NCBI GenBank assembly: GCA_018402385.1 | Contig: JAGYJA010000011.1 | Span: forward strand, 287,765 to 351,764 | Direction: 5' to 3' | Origin: Flavobacteriaceae bacterium | Lineage (GTDB): Bacteria; Bacteroidota; Bacteroidia; Flavobacteriales; Flavobacteriaceae | Length of the DNA: 64,000 nt | Part shown: piece by piece, positions 54,976-63,960 of the stretch | Layout: the number at the start of each line of letters is the position of its first letter | Numbering within the stretch: the first letter of the stretch is position 1 | The notes under the pieces: model-generated | The model's database searches: none | The model's input: only the letters and a program-made list of their open reading frames with translations | Told to the model about the DNA's origin: nothing | Made by a program: the position numbers and the translations under genes

Positions 54976-55476
54976 TCACGCATTTTTTTTCCAAAACGTA
55001 GCATTGTCTTTGGAAAAAATTTCTTGTTCATAATTGTTTTTAACAACAACCCAACTATTTAAAGCAAGTTCATCTTCCAGTTGATTTGCATCCCACCCAG
55101 AATACCCTAGAAAAAAACGGATGTCATTTTCAAAAATCAGATTGTTTTCCAGTAAACTGCTCACTGTTTCAAAATCCCCACCCCAGTAGATACCATTTGC
55201 AATTTCTATGCTGTTTGGAATTAGGTCAGGGACTTTGTGAATAAAATACATATTGTCTTGCTCAACGGGGCCTCCATTAAAAACGATCATAGGAGAGTTA
55301 ATGGAAGGTATAAGATCTTGAATGCTATATTCAAGAGGTTTGTTTAATATGAAACCAATAAAACCGCTTTCATTTTCTTCAGCAATTAAAACCACAGATC
55401 TATTGAATGAAGCATCACCAATTATGGAGGGTTCAGCGACAAGTAAATATCCTTTTGTAGGTTTTAATGAAGTCAT
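54976..55476 (-). CDS. YqgE/AlgH family protein
   Basis: A 166-residue protein: KGYLLVAEPSIIGDASFNRSV, GFIGFILNKPL, VFNGGPVEQDNMYFIH and FFLGYSGWDANQLEDELA cover the whole family. AlgH affects alginate production in Pseudomonas, but the molecular function is not known. It ends close to the aminotransferase on the opposite strand. Confidence 0.94.
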   Translation of the reverse strand: MTSLKPTKGYLLVAEPSIIGDASFNRSVVLIAEENESGFIGFILNKPLEYSIQDLIPSINSPMIVFNGGPVEQDNMYFIHKVPDLIPNSIEIANGIYWGGDFETVSSLLENNLIFENDIRFFLGYSGWDANQLEDELALNSWVVVKNNYEQEIFSKDNATFWKKNA

Positions 55477-55553
55477 ATTTAAAAATAAGTAGATTAAAAC
55501 TAGTTAATTTTTAAATGAAATAAAAACAAAAAGTCAAAATCTTAGGAATAAAA

Positions 55554-55579
55554 AAAGCTCTATTCGAAAATAGAGCTTT
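55554..55579 (-). terminator. Terminator of the HU gene
   Basis: An 11-bp stem (AAAGCTCTATT, 55554-55564, with AATAGAGCTTT, 55569-55579) and a CGAA loop. The minus strand continues into a T run, 23 bases after the HU stop. Confidence 0.9.
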
Positions 55580-55602
55580 GCAATAAGTTAAAAGGGGGTA
55601 AT

Positions 55603-55875
55603 TTAGTTTACTGATTTTTGAAGATCAGCTCCTGCTTTGAACTTTACTACATTTTTAGCAGCAATTTTGATAGTTTTTCCAGTTTGTGGATTTCTTCCCT
55701 CTCTTGCAGCTCTTTTAGAAACTGACCAAGAACCAAAACCAACTAGAGATACTCTGTTGCCTTTTTTTAGAGATTTTTCAACATTTCCTAAGAAAGATTC
55801 TAGTGCTTTTTTTGCAGCTGCTTTTGTGATTCCGGCATCCGCTGCCATTCCATCGATTAAATCTGATTTGTTCAT
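55603..55875 (-). CDS. HU family DNA-binding protein
   Basis: A 90-residue nucleoid protein: MNKSDLIDGMAADAGITKAA, the GFGSWSVSKRAAREGRNPQT motif that contacts DNA, and the end KFKAGADLQKSVN. It bends and compacts DNA as a dimer. It has a promoter -7 element upstream and a strong terminator, as expected for an abundant protein. Confidence 0.97.
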   Translation of the reverse strand: MNKSDLIDGMAADAGITKAAAKKALESFLGNVEKSLKKGNRVSLVGFGSWSVSKRAAREGRNPQTGKTIKIAAKNVVKFKAGADLQKSVN

Positions 55876-55926
55876 AAAATTTGTTTTAAATTAAATTGTT
55901 GGTTAAACGTAAATTATTTCGCTTTA

Positions 55927-55934
55927 CAAATTTA
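55927..55934 (-). promoter_or_regulatory. -7 promoter element for the HU gene
   Basis: Minus-strand TAAATTTG, matching TAnnTTTG, 51 bases upstream of the HU ATG. Confidence 0.6.
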
Positions 55935-56058
55935 AACGGATTATCGTTTCACGCAAGCATTCACGCGGTAAATCGGGGTTTTTGTTAATAACTTACGCTC
56001 TTTGTTAATAAACTTAGCCTTTTTTTGTTTTTTTAATGAGGTCAACAATAGTAAGACT

Positions 56059-57006
56059 TTAGCGCATAGTTGCACCATTTTCAATTTTTAAGCCATTTAA
56101 AAGGGAAACCACATCCATCTTTTTTTTGCCCGGAAGCTGAATTTCTTTCACCTGAATATATCCACCTTTAACTGCTACTTTTAGTTCTTTTTTAGAACTT
56201 ATAATAGTTCCTGTTTGCTCACTGTGATTTGTAATTTCAGGAAGGGTGGAATAGATTTTAACAGTCATTTCTTCAGTTCCATTTATAAAGTGGGACCAGG
56301 CAGAGGGGTAAGGACTTAACCCTCTAACCAAATTATGAATTTCCTCAATTGGCTTGTTCCAGTCAATTTTTGTGTTTTCAGTATGGAGTTTGTAAGCTGT
56401 TTTTAAAGGTTCACTGTTTTGTTGCTTTTGAGGGTAAACTTTTCCTGAAGCAATTAAATTGACTGTTTTTAAAACAAGTTCGCTACCGGTGACCATTAAT
56501 TTATCGTGAAGACTCCCTGCATTGTCTGAGGGTGTGATGGGTACTTCCATTTGTTTTATGATTTCTCCGGTATCAATTTTATCATCTATAAAGAAGGTGG
56601 ATACGCCTGTTTTTGACTCCCCATTTATAATAGCCCAGTTGATGGGAGCTGCTCCTCTGTATTGTGGTAACAATGAAGCGTGCAAATTAAAAGTGCCTAG
56701 CTTTGGCAAACTCCATACAGATTGTGGTAGCATTCTGAAAGCAACAACAATTTGCAAATTTGGATTGAGTTCTTTTAATTCTTTATTGAATTCTTCACTT
56801 TTTAAATTGGTGGGCTGGAGCACTTTTAAATTTTGCGTAAGCGCATATTCCTTCACAGCAGATTGCCTTAAATTTCTGCCTCTTCCGGCGGGTTTGTCTG
56901 GTGCGGTAACGACACCCACAACATTTTTATTGTTCTCTACAAGGGTTTTAAGGGTGGCAACAGCAAAGTCTGGTGTTCCAAAAAAGACGATTCTTAAGTC
57001 TTGCAT
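56059..57006 (-). CDS. fmt: Methionyl-tRNA formyltransferase
   Basis: A 315-residue Fmt that formylates initiator Met-tRNA. FFGTPDFAVATLKTLVE opens the Rossmann domain, the catalytic Asn/His/Asp region reads NLHASLLPQYRGAAPINWAI and FIDDKIDTGEII, and a C-terminal barrel starts near residue 205. It overlaps the recQ stop by one base. The def gene is not nearby. Confidence 0.97.
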   Translation of the reverse strand: MQDLRIVFFGTPDFAVATLKTLVENNKNVVGVVTAPDKPAGRGRNLRQSAVKEYALTQNLKVLQPTNLKSEEFNKELKELNPNLQIVVAFRMLPQSVWSLPKLGTFNLHASLLPQYRGAAPINWAIINGESKTGVSTFFIDDKIDTGEIIKQMEVPITPSDNAGSLHDKLMVTGSELVLKTVNLIASGKVYPQKQQNSEPLKTAYKLHTENTKIDWNKPIEEIHNLVRGLSPYPSAWSHFINGTEEMTVKIYSTLPEITNHSEQTGTIISSKKELKVAVKGGYIQVKEIQLPGKKKMDVVSLLNGLKIENGATMR

Positions 57007-58901
57007 TAAATTAAATTGTATTTATTATTTAGGTTCAATTTGATTTTATTAGCGTCAAGTAATTGTTGAAGTACAAAAATCACTTTGGCTTCTGCAAAGG
57101 TAAGCCTTTCGCAAATTTCTCTTGAAGTAAAGGTGTTTACTTCTAAAAGCACTAAAATTTCCCGGGAAATGAGTGTGAGTTCCTTTTTTGAGGGCAAGCT
57201 TTGTTGATTTGCACACACGCTGCAAATTCCACAAGGGGTGTCAGAATAATCACCAAAATAGTGGAGTAGTTGGATACTTTTACACACGGTATTATTTTCA
57301 ATATAAGCCATTACAGCATTCACCTGTTTTTTCTTATTTGAATTGAGTCGTTCTACTGTTTTTGCAATTCTGTTGATGGTCCTGTCGTCCTCTCTGGGTT
57401 CAATAAATGTAAGTGATGTGTCTGTAGTGGCTAGTTGTAATGAAATCACTTTGTCTTTTTCAAATTGCTTGAGGGTATCTATAAGCTCTTTTGTGCTTTG
57501 CCCACTTTTTGAAGCGATGAGTTCTAAGTCGATGGCAGTTAGTTTTTCAAAAATTCCTGTATAAATTCTTAAAATTGTTTTACCAATAATGGCATTTTTC
57601 AAATTAGAATCTAGATACGCAATCACCTGTTTTGACGGGATTAGAAACTGCACTTCCGTTTTTCTTCCAAACTCAAAAGAAAGTTTGATAATACTTAGTC
57701 TGTCCAGCGTCTGGATGGCATTGTATGTCTTCATTGTGTGAAGCTCATACTGCAGGCAAAACTTTTCAAAATTAAAGGAATGAGTTGTAAACTCACCTTC
57801 ACCATATGCGATATAAAAATGATTGCACAACCTTTTGTAGATGTGTTTTAAAAATTCAGTTGTGGGTAAGGTGCTTATAAACTGTCTTTTTACCTGGGCT
57901 TCATCAGCTTCATTATAGAGCAAAATCGTTTTAGAATAGGCACTATCCCTTCCGGCACGACCGGCTTCCTGAAAGTAACTTTCTAAACTCTCAGGTAAAT
58001 CGATATGAATGACGCTACGCACATTTGGTTTATCAATTCCCATCCCAAAAGCACTGGTAGCAACCATCACCGGAGTAGTCTCATTGAGCCAGTTTTGCAG
58101 CTTTGTTTTTTTATCATCAGCAGAAATACCTCCGTGAAAAAAGGTGGATTGAATGCCTTTGAGATTAAGGTGTTTACTTATTTCTTCTGTGCTTTTTCTG
58201 TTTCGGGTGTAGATAATCGCCGGTTCATTTTCTTTTAATAGGTCTTTAAGGCGATAGAATTTATCTTGCTCCTTCCAAACCTGATAAGACAAATTTTCTC
58301 TAAAGAAAGATTTTTGAAAAACGCCGGGATTGTTGAGCTCCAGTTCGTTGATTGTATCTGTTAAAACCTCTGGTGTGGCTGTGGCAGTCAAAGCAATAAA
58401 AGGAACGTCTGGTTTGATAGACTTTAGTAAGGAGATATTTTTATAGGCGGGTCTAAAATCATTTCCCCATTGCGATATACAATGCGCTTCATCAATGGCG
58501 ATGAGGTTGACCTGCATTTTTTCTATGCGATATTGCACGAGCTCCTGTTGAAGACGCTCCGGCGAAAGGTATAGGAATTTGTAATTTCCATAGATACAGT
58601 TATCGAGCAAGCGGTCTAAGTCGTTCAATGAAATGCTGCCGGTGAGCGCCATACTTTTAATTCCCATTCTTGTTAGGGCGTTTACCTGATCGTTCATCAA
58701 GGCAATTAAAGGAGAAACAACAATGCATATCCCGTCTTCAACAAGGGCCGGAATTTGAAAACACACAGACTTGCCCCCACCGGTAGGTAACAAAGCGACC
58801 GTGTCTTTTTTATCCAGAACATGTTGGATAATTTCCTCCTGTAAGGGCCTGAACTTTGTATAACCCCAATAGTGTTGAAGAATGTCAAGGGGTTTATTCA
58901 T
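57006..58901 (-). CDS. recQ: ATP-dependent DNA helicase RecQ
   Basis: A 631-residue 3'-5' helicase. LLPTGGGKSVCFQIP (motif I, ~residue 38), AIDEAHCISQWGNDFRP (motif II plus aromatic loop), HIDLPESLESYFQEAGRAGRD (motif VI) and the zinc cluster CGICSVC (~558) are present. The C-terminal region after it is a short winged-helix-like part; no HRDC domain is evident. It works in repair and fork maintenance. Overlaps fmt by one base and starts 3 bases after the AAA_28 gene. Confidence 0.95.
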   Translation of the reverse strand: MNKPLDILQHYWGYTKFRPLQEEIIQHVLDKKDTVALLPTGGGKSVCFQIPALVEDGICIVVSPLIALMNDQVNALTRMGIKSMALTGSISLNDLDRLLDNCIYGNYKFLYLSPERLQQELVQYRIEKMQVNLIAIDEAHCISQWGNDFRPAYKNISLLKSIKPDVPFIALTATATPEVLTDTINELELNNPGVFQKSFFRENLSYQVWKEQDKFYRLKDLLKENEPAIIYTRNRKSTEEISKHLNLKGIQSTFFHGGISADDKKTKLQNWLNETTPVMVATSAFGMGIDKPNVRSVIHIDLPESLESYFQEAGRAGRDSAYSKTILLYNEADEAQVKRQFISTLPTTEFLKHIYKRLCNHFYIAYGEGEFTTHSFNFEKFCLQYELHTMKTYNAIQTLDRLSIIKLSFEFGRKTEVQFLIPSKQVIAYLDSNLKNAIIGKTILRIYTGIFEKLTAIDLELIASKSGQSTKELIDTLKQFEKDKVISLQLATTDTSLTFIEPREDDRTINRIAKTVERLNSNKKKQVNAVMAYIENNTVCKSIQLLHYFGDYSDTPCGICSVCANQQSLPSKKELTLISREILVLLEVNTFTSREICERLTFAEAKVIFVLQQLLDANKIKLNLNNKYNLI

Positions 58902-58903
58902 TA

Positions 58904-59467
58904 TTAAAGATTCAATTTATTTATGATATAAGCAATGCGCTCTTCTATGGTCCCTTTTGGAACGCTAATGGGGTTGTAGTTGTAGCTTTTGTAAGCACTT
59001 TCCAAATAATAGTGAATTTTATTTGCTTCTTCAAAGCTTTCATAACGCTCGTTATCTGAAGTATATATTTCTTCCCAGGGTGGTAAAATAAAAATGTGAT
59101 CATACCTGTGCTTATTGCAAATGAGTTGCATTTCTTCGGGATACTTTTCATCCACATAGTGCAAGTATGCTACCACATCGTGAAGCCCACGGTCATAGAA
59201 GAGAAATTTATCTTTAAACTCCTCTGCCGTTTGGTATTGCTTGACCCTTCCTTTTAAAAGCAGTTCACTAAACAAAAGAGGCTTCTCTAGAAATAACTGT
59301 TCATAGCCATCCTCTCTGGCTTGAAGAATCACTTCTCTTGAAATTTCGTGTAAACAAGGGTGTCCTTGAGCTTCCAGTTCTTTGATTAATGATGATTTTC
59401 CGGTTCCTGGGGCTCCGGTAATGACGATGCGATTTGGTTTCAAAGGATCAATTTTTTTAAAATACAA
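58904..59467 (-). CDS. AAA_28 (NadR/Ttd14-like) P-loop protein
   Basis: A 187-residue ATP-binding protein with Walker A ITGAPGTGKSSLIKEL near residue 17, EISREVILQAREDG, and FYDRGLHDVVAYLHYV with an Asp as Walker B-like residue. This is the AAA_28 pattern, related to the ribosylnicotinamide kinase part of NadR. It probably is a small-molecule kinase or NTPase. Likely cotranscribed with recQ and fmt, which follow at once. Confidence 0.88.
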   Translation of the reverse strand: MYFKKIDPLKPNRIVITGAPGTGKSSLIKELEAQGHPCLHEISREVILQAREDGYEQLFLEKPLLFSELLLKGRVKQYQTAEEFKDKFLFYDRGLHDVVAYLHYVDEKYPEEMQLICNKHRYDHIFILPPWEEIYTSDNERYESFEEANKIHYYLESAYKSYNYNPISVPKGTIEERIAYIINKLNL

Positions 59468-59497
59468 AATACGGAAAAAGAATTGAATTTGAAATGG

Positions 59498-59505
59498 TAT
59501 CTTTG
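59498..59505 (+). promoter_or_regulatory. -7 promoter element
   Basis: TATCTTTG (TAnnTTTG). An in-frame GTG at 59508 lies too close to be translated from this promoter, which supports a start at 59532 or 59541. Confidence 0.65.
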
Positions 59506-59540
59506 CAGTGAAAATATTTTGCAGAAAATCAATGCCCTTT

Positions 59541-59831
59541 ATGAATCCTGATAAAAAAACGGAGGAATTTTACAAAAATCTGAAAGAGAAATTAAACAAC
59601 GATACCCTCTGGCCATCAGAGTATCTTTATAAATTTATTATTCCTTCAGACGATACTAAAGTTTCACAAATTGAAACTGTTTTTGTGGATATGGACGCAA
59701 AGATTCAAACCAAATCTTCTTCAAAAGGAAATTTTACCAGTGTTTCCGTTTTAGTGAAAATGAAAAATCCCGATGCTGTGATTGAAAAATACCTTCAAGT
59801 TTCATATATTGAGGGGATAATTTCGCTTTAG
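59541..59831 (+). CDS. DUF493 (YbeD-like) family protein
   Basis: A 96-residue protein with the ferredoxin-like DUF493/YbeD fold: FYKNLKEKLNNDTLWPSEYLYKFIIP-type opening, then IETVFVDMDAKIQTKSSSKG and SVSVLVKMKNPDAVIEKYLQ. YbeD-like proteins may bind small ligands and regulate partner enzymes, but this is not established. Start taken at MNPDKKTEE; MPFMNP three codons upstream is equally possible. Leader ~25-35 bases. Confidence 0.9.
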   Translation: MNPDKKTEEFYKNLKEKLNNDTLWPSEYLYKFIIPSDDTKVSQIETVFVDMDAKIQTKSSSKGNFTSVSVLVKMKNPDAVIEKYLQVSYIEGIISL

Positions 59832-59912
59832 CTTAACAATTAAGAAACTTTTTTTTACTACTTTGCGCAAAGCAAAAAATTATAGTACTCTTCAAATAAA
59901 ACACATATCATT

Positions 59913-60560
59913 TTGTTAGACCAATTAGAATACAATACAGAAAGACCCAAGCTTATCATCCCTGAATATGGACGTCACATCCAAAAAATGGTTGATCATG
60001 CGATTACTATTGAAGACCGTGAGGAACGCAATAAAGTAGCAAAAAGCATTATTGCGGTTATGGGAAATTTGAATCCGCATTTGCGTGATGTCCCTGATTT
60101 CCAACCCATGCTTTGGGATCAGCTTTTTATCATTTCAGACTTTAAGCTGGATGTGGACTCCCCTTTTCCGATTCCTACTAGGGAAGAATTAACAGAAAGA
60201 CCCGATCCTCTAGGGTATCCCCAAAACCACCCCAAATACCGTTTTTATGGAAACAACATCAAACGTATGATTGATGTAGCCAATGAATGGGAAGAAGGTG
60301 AAAAAAAGGAAGCACTGGTGCTTACCATTGCCAACCACATGAAAAAATCCTACCTCAACTGGAATAAAGATACTGTTGAGGATGATGTGATATTTGGACA
60401 TTTGTTTGAACTTTCTGAAGGGAAAATTAATCTGAAGGAAAGCGATGAGGATTTATCAAATGCTTCTGACTTGCTGAAAAGTAAAAAGAAATTTACAAAT
60501 GGTGGTTCTTCAAATAAAAAGAATTACAAAAGCAACAGCAGACCTCGAAAGCGTTATTAA
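59913..60560 (+). CDS. DUF4290 family protein
   Basis: A 215-residue protein of the Bacteroidota-specific DUF4290 family: LDQLEYNTERPKLIIPEYGR, DREERNKVAKSIIAVMGNLN and PLGYPQNHPKYRFYGNNI. The C-terminal ~35 residues are basic and Asn/Lys/Arg-rich, suggesting RNA or DNA contact. The start is TTG at 59913, since the conserved N terminus begins directly there. It ends 14 bases before murA, an arrangement that suggests a shared transcript. Confidence 0.9.
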   Translation: MLDQLEYNTERPKLIIPEYGRHIQKMVDHAITIEDREERNKVAKSIIAVMGNLNPHLRDVPDFQPMLWDQLFIISDFKLDVDSPFPIPTREELTERPDPLGYPQNHPKYRFYGNNIKRMIDVANEWEEGEKKEALVLTIANHMKKSYLNWNKDTVEDDVIFGHLFELSEGKINLKESDEDLSNASDLLKSKKKFTNGGSSNKKNYKSNSRPRKRY

Positions 60561-60574
60561 GAACAGGATTGTTT

Positions 60575-61885
60575 ATGGGACTATTTAAAATTGAAGGCGG
60601 TCACAAATTAAAAGGTGAAATTCAACCGCAGGGTGCAAAAAATGAAGCACTTCAAATACTTTGTGCTGTATTGTTAACTCCACAAAAAGTAGAAATAAAA
60701 AACATTCCTGATATCATTGATGTCAACAAACTCATTGCTGTTTTACGCAATCTGGGGGTCAAAATTGAAAAACTTGCTAAGGGCCACTTTTCTTTTCAAG
60801 CCGATGAAATCAATCTCGACTACTTAGAATCTGAATTGTTTAAGCAGGAGGGAAGCTCTTTGCGCGGCTCTATTATGATTGTTGGACCTTTGTTGGCAAG
60901 ATTTGGCAAAGGATACATTCCACGTCCCGGCGGCGATAAAATTGGTCGCCGAAGACTCGATACCCATTTTGAAGGATTTATCAACCTGGGGGCAAAATTT
61001 CGTTACAATCGAGAAGAGCGTTTTTATGGAGTCGAAGCCCCAAACGGATTAACGGGAACTTATATGTTGCTTGACCAAGCATCAGTCACCGGAACGGCAA
61101 ACATCGTGATGGCAGCTGTCTTGGCAAAAGGAACCACTACTATTTACAATGCCGCTTGTGAACCCTATTTACAACAGTTGTGTAAAATGCTCAACAGTAT
61201 GGGTGCAAACATTTCCGGAGTGGGTTCAAATTTGTTGGTCATTGAGGGTGTGAAATCTCTTGGAGGTTGTAATCATACGGTATTACCTGATATGATTGAA
61301 ATTGGTAGTTGGATTGGCCTTGCAGCCATGACACGAAGTGAAATCACCATTAAGAATGTGAGTTGGGCAAATTTAGGGATTATCCCTGATACCTTCAGAA
61401 AACTGGGAATTACCCTTGAAAAGCGTGGAGATGATATTTACATACCCGAACAAGACCATTATGAAATCCAAAGTTACATTGATGGTTCAATACTAACAAT
61501 TGCCGATGCACCCTGGCCCGGATTTACGCCCGATTTATTAAGTATTGTTTTGGTGGTTTGTACACAGGCCAGAGGAAGTGTTTTGATTCATCAAAAGATG
61601 TTTGAAAGCCGTTTGTTTTTTGTAGATAAATTGATTGATATGGGTGCAAAAATTATACTTTGTGACCCGCACAGGGCAACTGTTATTGGACACGATTTTC
61701 AATCGATGTTAAAGGCTACTACAATGGTCTCTCCTGATATCAGGGCAGGAATCTCTTTGCTTATAGCAGCGCTCTCTGCTTCTGGAACCAGTATTATTCA
61801 CAATATTGAGCAAATTGACCGCGGCTATGAACACATCGTCGAGCGTCTCCAGGCAATAGGCGCAAAAATTTCCAGAGAGGAATAA
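60575..61885 (+). CDS. murA: UDP-N-acetylglucosamine 1-carboxyvinyltransferase (Asp variant)
   Basis: A 436-residue MurA that adds enolpyruvate to UDP-GlcNAc, the first committed step of peptidoglycan synthesis. GEIQPQGAKNEALQILCAVLL, RGSIMIVGPLLARFGKG and the late DIRAGISLLIAAL are typical. In the active-site loop most MurA proteins read GGCxIG; here it is PGGDKIGRRR, so the fosfomycin-target Cys is replaced by Asp121. Enzymes with Asp here are active and insensitive to fosfomycin. The ATG at 60575 is preferred over an in-frame TTG 2 codons upstream. Confidence 0.96.
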   Translation: MGLFKIEGGHKLKGEIQPQGAKNEALQILCAVLLTPQKVEIKNIPDIIDVNKLIAVLRNLGVKIEKLAKGHFSFQADEINLDYLESELFKQEGSSLRGSIMIVGPLLARFGKGYIPRPGGDKIGRRRLDTHFEGFINLGAKFRYNREERFYGVEAPNGLTGTYMLLDQASVTGTANIVMAAVLAKGTTTIYNAACEPYLQQLCKMLNSMGANISGVGSNLLVIEGVKSLGGCNHTVLPDMIEIGSWIGLAAMTRSEITIKNVSWANLGIIPDTFRKLGITLEKRGDDIYIPEQDHYEIQSYIDGSILTIADAPWPGFTPDLLSIVLVVCTQARGSVLIHQKMFESRLFFVDKLIDMGAKIILCDPHRATVIGHDFQSMLKATTMVSPDIRAGISLLIAALSASGTSIIHNIEQIDRGYEHIVERLQAIGAKISREE

Positions 61886-61957
61886 ATCTTTTTGTTTTAA
61901 AAGTAGGGTTGTTTGTAATTGAACTGTTTCAATAGTAAATAACTCAAACTTTTAATT

Positions 61958-63464
61958 ATGAAAAAAACAGCCTTTTTACCCTTTATTGCCATCTTTAGTT
62001 TTCTATTCCTTCTTTCCTGTTCTTCAGATGATGGAATTGTGATAGATGACGCTCAAGAAACAATCACCAATGACTCTCAGCTTTTCAATTTAATAAACCG
62101 AATTCCTGAAAGCCCTAACACGCCCAATTCTATTTCCTGTATTGATTTTCAATATCCCATTACCTTTTTGATTTTTGACAGTAACAATCAACAAACAGGT
62201 TCTCAAACGGTAAACAATGACGTGGAACTCCTATTGTTTATTACGAATATTGAGCCCAATACAACCATAAGTATTGAATTTCCCATTTCTGTAATTCTTC
62301 AAAATGGAACTGTGGTTCAGGTAAACAACAATCTTGAATTGCAAAATCTTATTCTAGACTGCGATTTGAGTGGTGGAGATATCCCCGCAAATTTTAGTGA
62401 AATACTCACGGAAGGTGTTTGGTATGTATCTTATTATTTTGATGATACTGACGAAACATCAGATTTTGCCGGTTATGAATTTGATTTTGCCACAGACAAT
62501 ACAGCAACTGCCACAGTGAATAACTCAACCACAAACGGTACCTGGAATATTACTACAGGCAGTACTCCGGATTTAGTTTTGTTCTTTGGTGAATCTGACC
62601 CCTTAGATGAATTGGATGACGATTGGGATATCATTGAGGCCACAAACGAAATTATTAGATTAAAAGACGTGAGTGGTGGAGATGGTAGTACAGACTTGTT
62701 AACCTTTACCCGAACTCCCACAACCGGAGGCGGTGGTGGAGGTAACTCTGCCAAGCTTTATAGAAAACTTAATCACAGATGTATGGTATGTGAATCTTCT
62801 TGAAGACGATGGAGACAATGAGACTTGTAATTATGCAGCTTATCAATTTACATTTGATTCCAATCAAAATGTTGTTGCCACCAGCAGTACAAACACCGTA
62901 AATGGAGTATGGGAAGTAACAAATAGCAGCAGTGGTCTTGACCTTGTTCTTGAATTTGATATTACAGGTGATGATGACCCTTTTGATGATTTAAATGACG
63001 ACTGGGATGTTACCTCATTTTCAAATGCCCTCATTGAATTGATAGACATAAGTGGAGGAAATGGTGGAACAGATTTCTTAAACTTTGGAAGAAACCCTTT
63101 CACAGATTGTTCAGGAGCTAACCCTCAGGATTTAATTAATGTGATGGTAAATGGTTCTTGGTTTGTAGCCTCATACCTTGATGATGGCAACAATCAAACG
63201 ACCAATTACAATGGCTATGAAGTAACTTTCAATGCAGACGGTACAACTGTTGCAACAAATGGATCAAACACTTTTAATGGTAGCTGGAATGTTGTTAACA
63301 GTGGTAATGGACTGGACGTTATACTAGAATTTGGAGAAAATCCACCTTTTGATGAATTTAATGACGACTGGGATGTATCAAACTTTTCTGATTCACTTAT
63401 TGAGCTATTTGATATAAGTGGCGGAGATGGAACAACAGACAATCTTGTCTTTCAAAAATTATAA
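61958..63464 (+). pseudogene. Lipoprotein with three ~110-residue repeats, frameshifted
   Basis: Signal peptide MKKTAFLPFIAIFSFLFLLS and Cys (lipobox LLSC, about residue 21) followed by SSDD, as in exported Bacteroidota lipoproteins. After a unique domain (~30-145) come three repeats: each starts with a W-Y/F-V motif (VWYVSYYFDD, VWYVNLLEDD, SWFVASYLDD), has NG-W and a DDWD motif (LDDDWDII, LNDDWDVT, FNDDWDVS), and ends SGG-G-TD. The first frame ends at 62803 after a Gly stretch; repeats 2 and 3 are in the next frame (to 63464). One extra base in the GGxGG-coding run at ~62725-62755 accounts for the break. Repaired length about 500 residues; function unknown. Confidence 0.82.
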
Positions 63465-63487
63465 TTAACCTGAATTATGCTAAGATG

Positions 63488-63522
63488 AAATGCCAACTGC
63501 TTTTTGCAGTTGGCATTTTTTA
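63488..63522. terminator. Bidirectional terminator
   Basis: AAATGCCAACTGC (63488-63500) pairs with GCAGTTGGCATTT (63506-63518) around a T5 loop, with T runs on the right. It serves both the repeat lipoprotein gene and the converging DUF4440-like gene. Confidence 0.9.
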
Positions 63523-63960
63523 ATTATTGATTTTAGTTGCCTGCCAATTCACTACCTGCCAACGTCCCTCGCTATTTAAAAATGTACCGCTGTTGAGGTA
63601 GTATTGTACTTCAACGCCTGTGGTTCCTTTCATTTTAAAGGCCACAATAGCCATATCATCATAGAGGTTGATTTGGATTTCTTCTGCCGTATAGATGGTT
63701 TTAGGTGTATCTGAAACCTCCGTTTCGTTCTCAAATCCAGCCATTATTTGGGCTTTTCCAAAACGTGTTCCGTTTGAACTGGTATAGATGAGGTCTTCTG
63801 CCCAAAAGTTCTCATGAGTGTCCTTGTCATTATTTGAAGCGCCTTCCATAAAGTTGTGGAGCATTTCAGTTAACTGTTCCCGATCCTCAGTATGCTGACT
63901 TACAACAGATTGAAATGAGAAAAGAATGCTTACTATGAGTATAAGAAAAAACTTGTTCAT
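63520..63960 (-). CDS. Secreted DUF4440/SnoaL-like (NTF2-fold) protein
   Basis: A 146-residue protein with a signal peptide (1-21) and an NTF2-like domain: an N-terminal helix REQLTEMLHNFMEGASNND, the strand FWAEDLIYTSSNGTRFGKAQ, and the final WQVVNWQATKI. DUF4440 proteins are small cone-shaped domains that bind ligands or act as enzymes; nothing indicates a specific role. It ends at a strong terminator; its promoter probably lies beyond the window. Confidence 0.87.
   Translation of the reverse strand: MNKFFLILIVSILFSFQSVVSQHTEDREQLTEMLHNFMEGASNNDKDTHENFWAEDLIYTSSNGTRFGKAQIMAGFENETEVSDTPKTIYTAEEIQINLYDDMAIVAFKMKGTTGVEVQYYLNSGTFLNSEGRWQVVNWQATKINN

Noticed and set aside
62733..63464. Separate gene starting at 62733
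   Set aside because: It lacks a signal peptide and continues the repeats of the lipoprotein; a frameshift explains it better.
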